64,000 nt of DNA, from positions 1 to 64,000 of the forward strand of contig JAQFVV010012498.1 of assembly GCA_028023455.1 (NCBI GenBank), in the 5' to 3' direction. The position numbers were made by a program, and so were the translations under genes. Below the pieces are notes generated by a model, which saw only the letters and a list, made by a program, of their open reading frames with translations, was not told the origin of the DNA and searched no databases. This DNA comes from Epiperipatus broadwayi (Eukaryota > Onychophora > Udeonychophora > Euonychophora > Peripatidae). Shown piece after piece: positions 62,210 through 64,000 of this stretch (position 1 is its first letter; every line of letters starts with the position of its first letter).

Positions 62210-64000
62210 CTAAAAAAATTAACACAAAAAGATATATGCACTAGTTAAAATTAAAACTAAAAATTCATAATGTTTAATTTTTTATTCTATACTCAAAACT
62301 CCAATAAAAAGTAAGGTCAACATTCCATAAATTAACTAAATCCAACTTGGAAGAAATTTATGTAGATAACAATCATTTATTTATATTCTTTCACTTAATT
62401 TTTACACACAAAAAATGAAAATCATGTACAAAATCTAATATATGAATAACAATATAAAACACGAATGTGTGTATATATAAATATAGGCAAAACATCCATA
62501 AATAGCCCATTTCATGATAACAACTTCTCCAAACAAACATCTCAGAAAAGCAATTAGGAAACCAGACTATTCAACTGCAAGTGAATAAGAATTTTGTTTT
62601 TCCTTCTTTGTTTTATTTATTACCTAATAATAGCTAGATATTCATTTATTAGCAAATGATCTTGTTGGACATGAACTGACAATTTAAAAAAAATTATAAA
62701 CTTGCTTAAATATTCTCACTATTTGAAAAAAATGTTCAAATTCCAGCTGGATTTGAATACGGGCCTAGCAGATAATGTATTAATTACTATACTATAGATC
62801 ATTGTGTTGCAACAATAGTAAGACCATTCTTGCCATTATTCTTACTATTATTACTGCTTATAAAACATAGCGCTATATAAAATGTTATTTCATTACTATT
62901 TGAAAAAAAAAACATTCAAATTCCAGCTGTATTTGAATACTAGCCTAGCAGATATGTTAATCACTATACTATAGATCAGGGTTTGGCAACTTTTAGTGAT
63001 GTTGTGCAAATATGATTATATCAATCTTATTGTATAAAGTATAAAAATTGGTCTGGTTATAATGAAATTTAAAATTATATAATTTTGAAGCCCATTGTAA
63101 CTGGATCTTATATTAATGGTCATTAAATATTTTAAATTACATAGGATTATATGTGAAAAGTATATTTTGTTAAATTATATTGCATTTGAAAAACATGATT
63201 AAAATTTCCTTTGGCATGGAGAAAATTGATCCCATCGGAACTAAATAAATGTGTATTGCATAATTGATCAATCTATAATAATTCAGAATATGCAACACGT
63301 CTTTAACTTTTATTGGTTTAATTTAAAAAGCTGATTAATGAACTCTAACAAAATAAAAAAAGTAATTTTCTAGCATGCATCAAAAATATTTCTAGGAAAC
63401 TCATTTTTGTGATATAAAAAATCAACTAGAAATTGCAAGTTTTTCATATATTCTTTTTTTTCTTTAAAACTATGGACATTTGAAATTTTTCCCTATGAGA
63501 AATTTATTTTAATTACACAATAACCATCTAAAAGACAAAAAAAATATTTTTTTTAAACTTCTTTGAGGTCCCAAAGATATTGTCAAGTCTGGCGTATTTG
63601 CTAATTTCATTCACATTAATCTATCACTAACTGTAAACTTATTTTTTTCAAATAAGCATGCCAAAACTTAAAAATTATTATATAATTATGAATAGAAGTT
63701 TTTCAAATGAATTAATCGATATAATATTTTGCATAAACACAAGTTTATTTTAATCATGCAATTGTGTACAACAGTATCAAAGACCAATTAACCGTCAAAA
63801 AAAAAAATCCAGGCAAAATTAATCCCTCCCTGGTGGGGGGGGGGGGGATTCCCATCCCACTTAGGTCTTATCTTTATTGAAAATAGCGGAACGAGTGTAC
63901 ATTTCTTGTATAAAATAATTAGTAAATTAAACTCAATCATGGTTACATTTACATGTGAGTCGCATATGCAAAATACAGGTGATAGCACAAATGAGTGTGC
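62210..64000 (-). other. Upstream FRMD4 intron or flank; no FERM exon seen
   Basis: Apart from the SINE-like pair, this is AT-rich DNA. I looked for the exon preceding phase-0 exon 62209 and found no FERM-like coding. A 13-base G run (63835-63847) and CAGGGTTTGGCAAC at 62977, resembling a single hAT terminus, are the only other notable items. Confidence 0.5.
62711..62979 (-). repeat. Two copies of a tRNA-derived SINE-like unit, 180 bases apart
   Basis: 62711-62813 and 62890-62979 share ATTCAAATTCCAGCT, CCTAGCAGAT and ACTATACTATAGATCA. Read on the minus strand they run TGATCTATAGTATAGTRATT, then ATCTGCTAGGC and finally TATTCAAATmCAGC-type text, which has A-box/B-box style spacing of a worn tRNA. 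The copies are direct and diverged at several sites. Confidence 0.55.

Noticed and set aside
62977-62995. CAGGGTTTGGCAAC as the end of a hAT element
   Set aside because: No matching inverted end or 8-base duplication found nearby.
63788-63988. Minus-strand ORF near the right edge as a possible upstream FRMD4 exon
   Set aside because: It spans the 13-base G run, has no FERM-like text and gives no phase-0 donor that I could find.

Overview
This is a eukaryotic, very AT-rich window from an animal genome. Coding exons are few, introns are long and transposon relics are dense. The Ty3/gypsy, Merlin, hAT, LINE and Penelope-type remnants, together with the protein sequence of the host gene, point to an invertebrate. 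An arthropod, possibly an arachnid, is my best guess, but nothing seen fixes the species.

One host gene is recognisable. It lies on the minus strand and covers most of the window (62209 down to 9423): the 3' two-thirds of an FRMD4A/FRMD4B-type gene (FERM domain-containing scaffold). Eight exons join with matching splice phases and canonical GT/AG sites into 2088 coding bases (695 residues plus a TAG stop). The first three encode the conserved cytohesin-binding CUPID (DUF3338) region, the middle exons a Pro/Ser-rich disordered region, exon 7 (1020 bases) a long conserved tail, and the last exon an acidic C-terminus ending in a PDZ-ligand-like Thr-Leu-Val. The FERM exons must lie beyond the right edge. 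Introns are 73 and 83 bases within the CUPID region, then 2.6 to 28.8 kb.

The rest is mobile-element material. From left to right: a decayed Ty3/gypsy pol with a polypurine tract (900-3303); small foldback elements (7.2 and 8.1 kb); an element with long inverted ends (11.4-12.3 kb); a TA-flanked DNA transposon (14.85-15.95 kb); an internally deleted LTR retrotransposon with both LTRs (16.8-20.8 kb); a second Ty3/gypsy relic with a duplicated protease segment (24.3-25.7 kb); a LINE reverse-transcriptase fragment (25.8-26.2 kb); a second copy of the TA-flanked transposon with a hAT MITE nested inside it (32.2-33.7 kb); a Merlin transposase pseudogene that keeps its DDE residues (33.85-34.55 kb); a Penelope-like RT fragment (36.9-37.2 kb); and LINE relics at 44-45.2 kb and 59-60.4 kb.

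The most striking signal is two families of hammerhead-ribozyme-like motifs. Family 1 has three copies (14.2, 41.3 and 45.8 kb). Two of these sit in the loop of a palindromic element, and one element is bracketed by an exact 18-base direct repeat. Family 2 has three copies (52.1, 52.6 and 56.9 kb), two of them facing each other in a large inverted repeat. Because a Penelope-like remnant is also present, these may be relics of ribozyme-bearing retroelements (Penelope-type or retrozyme-like) living in FRMD4 introns, some in sense orientation with the host transcript.
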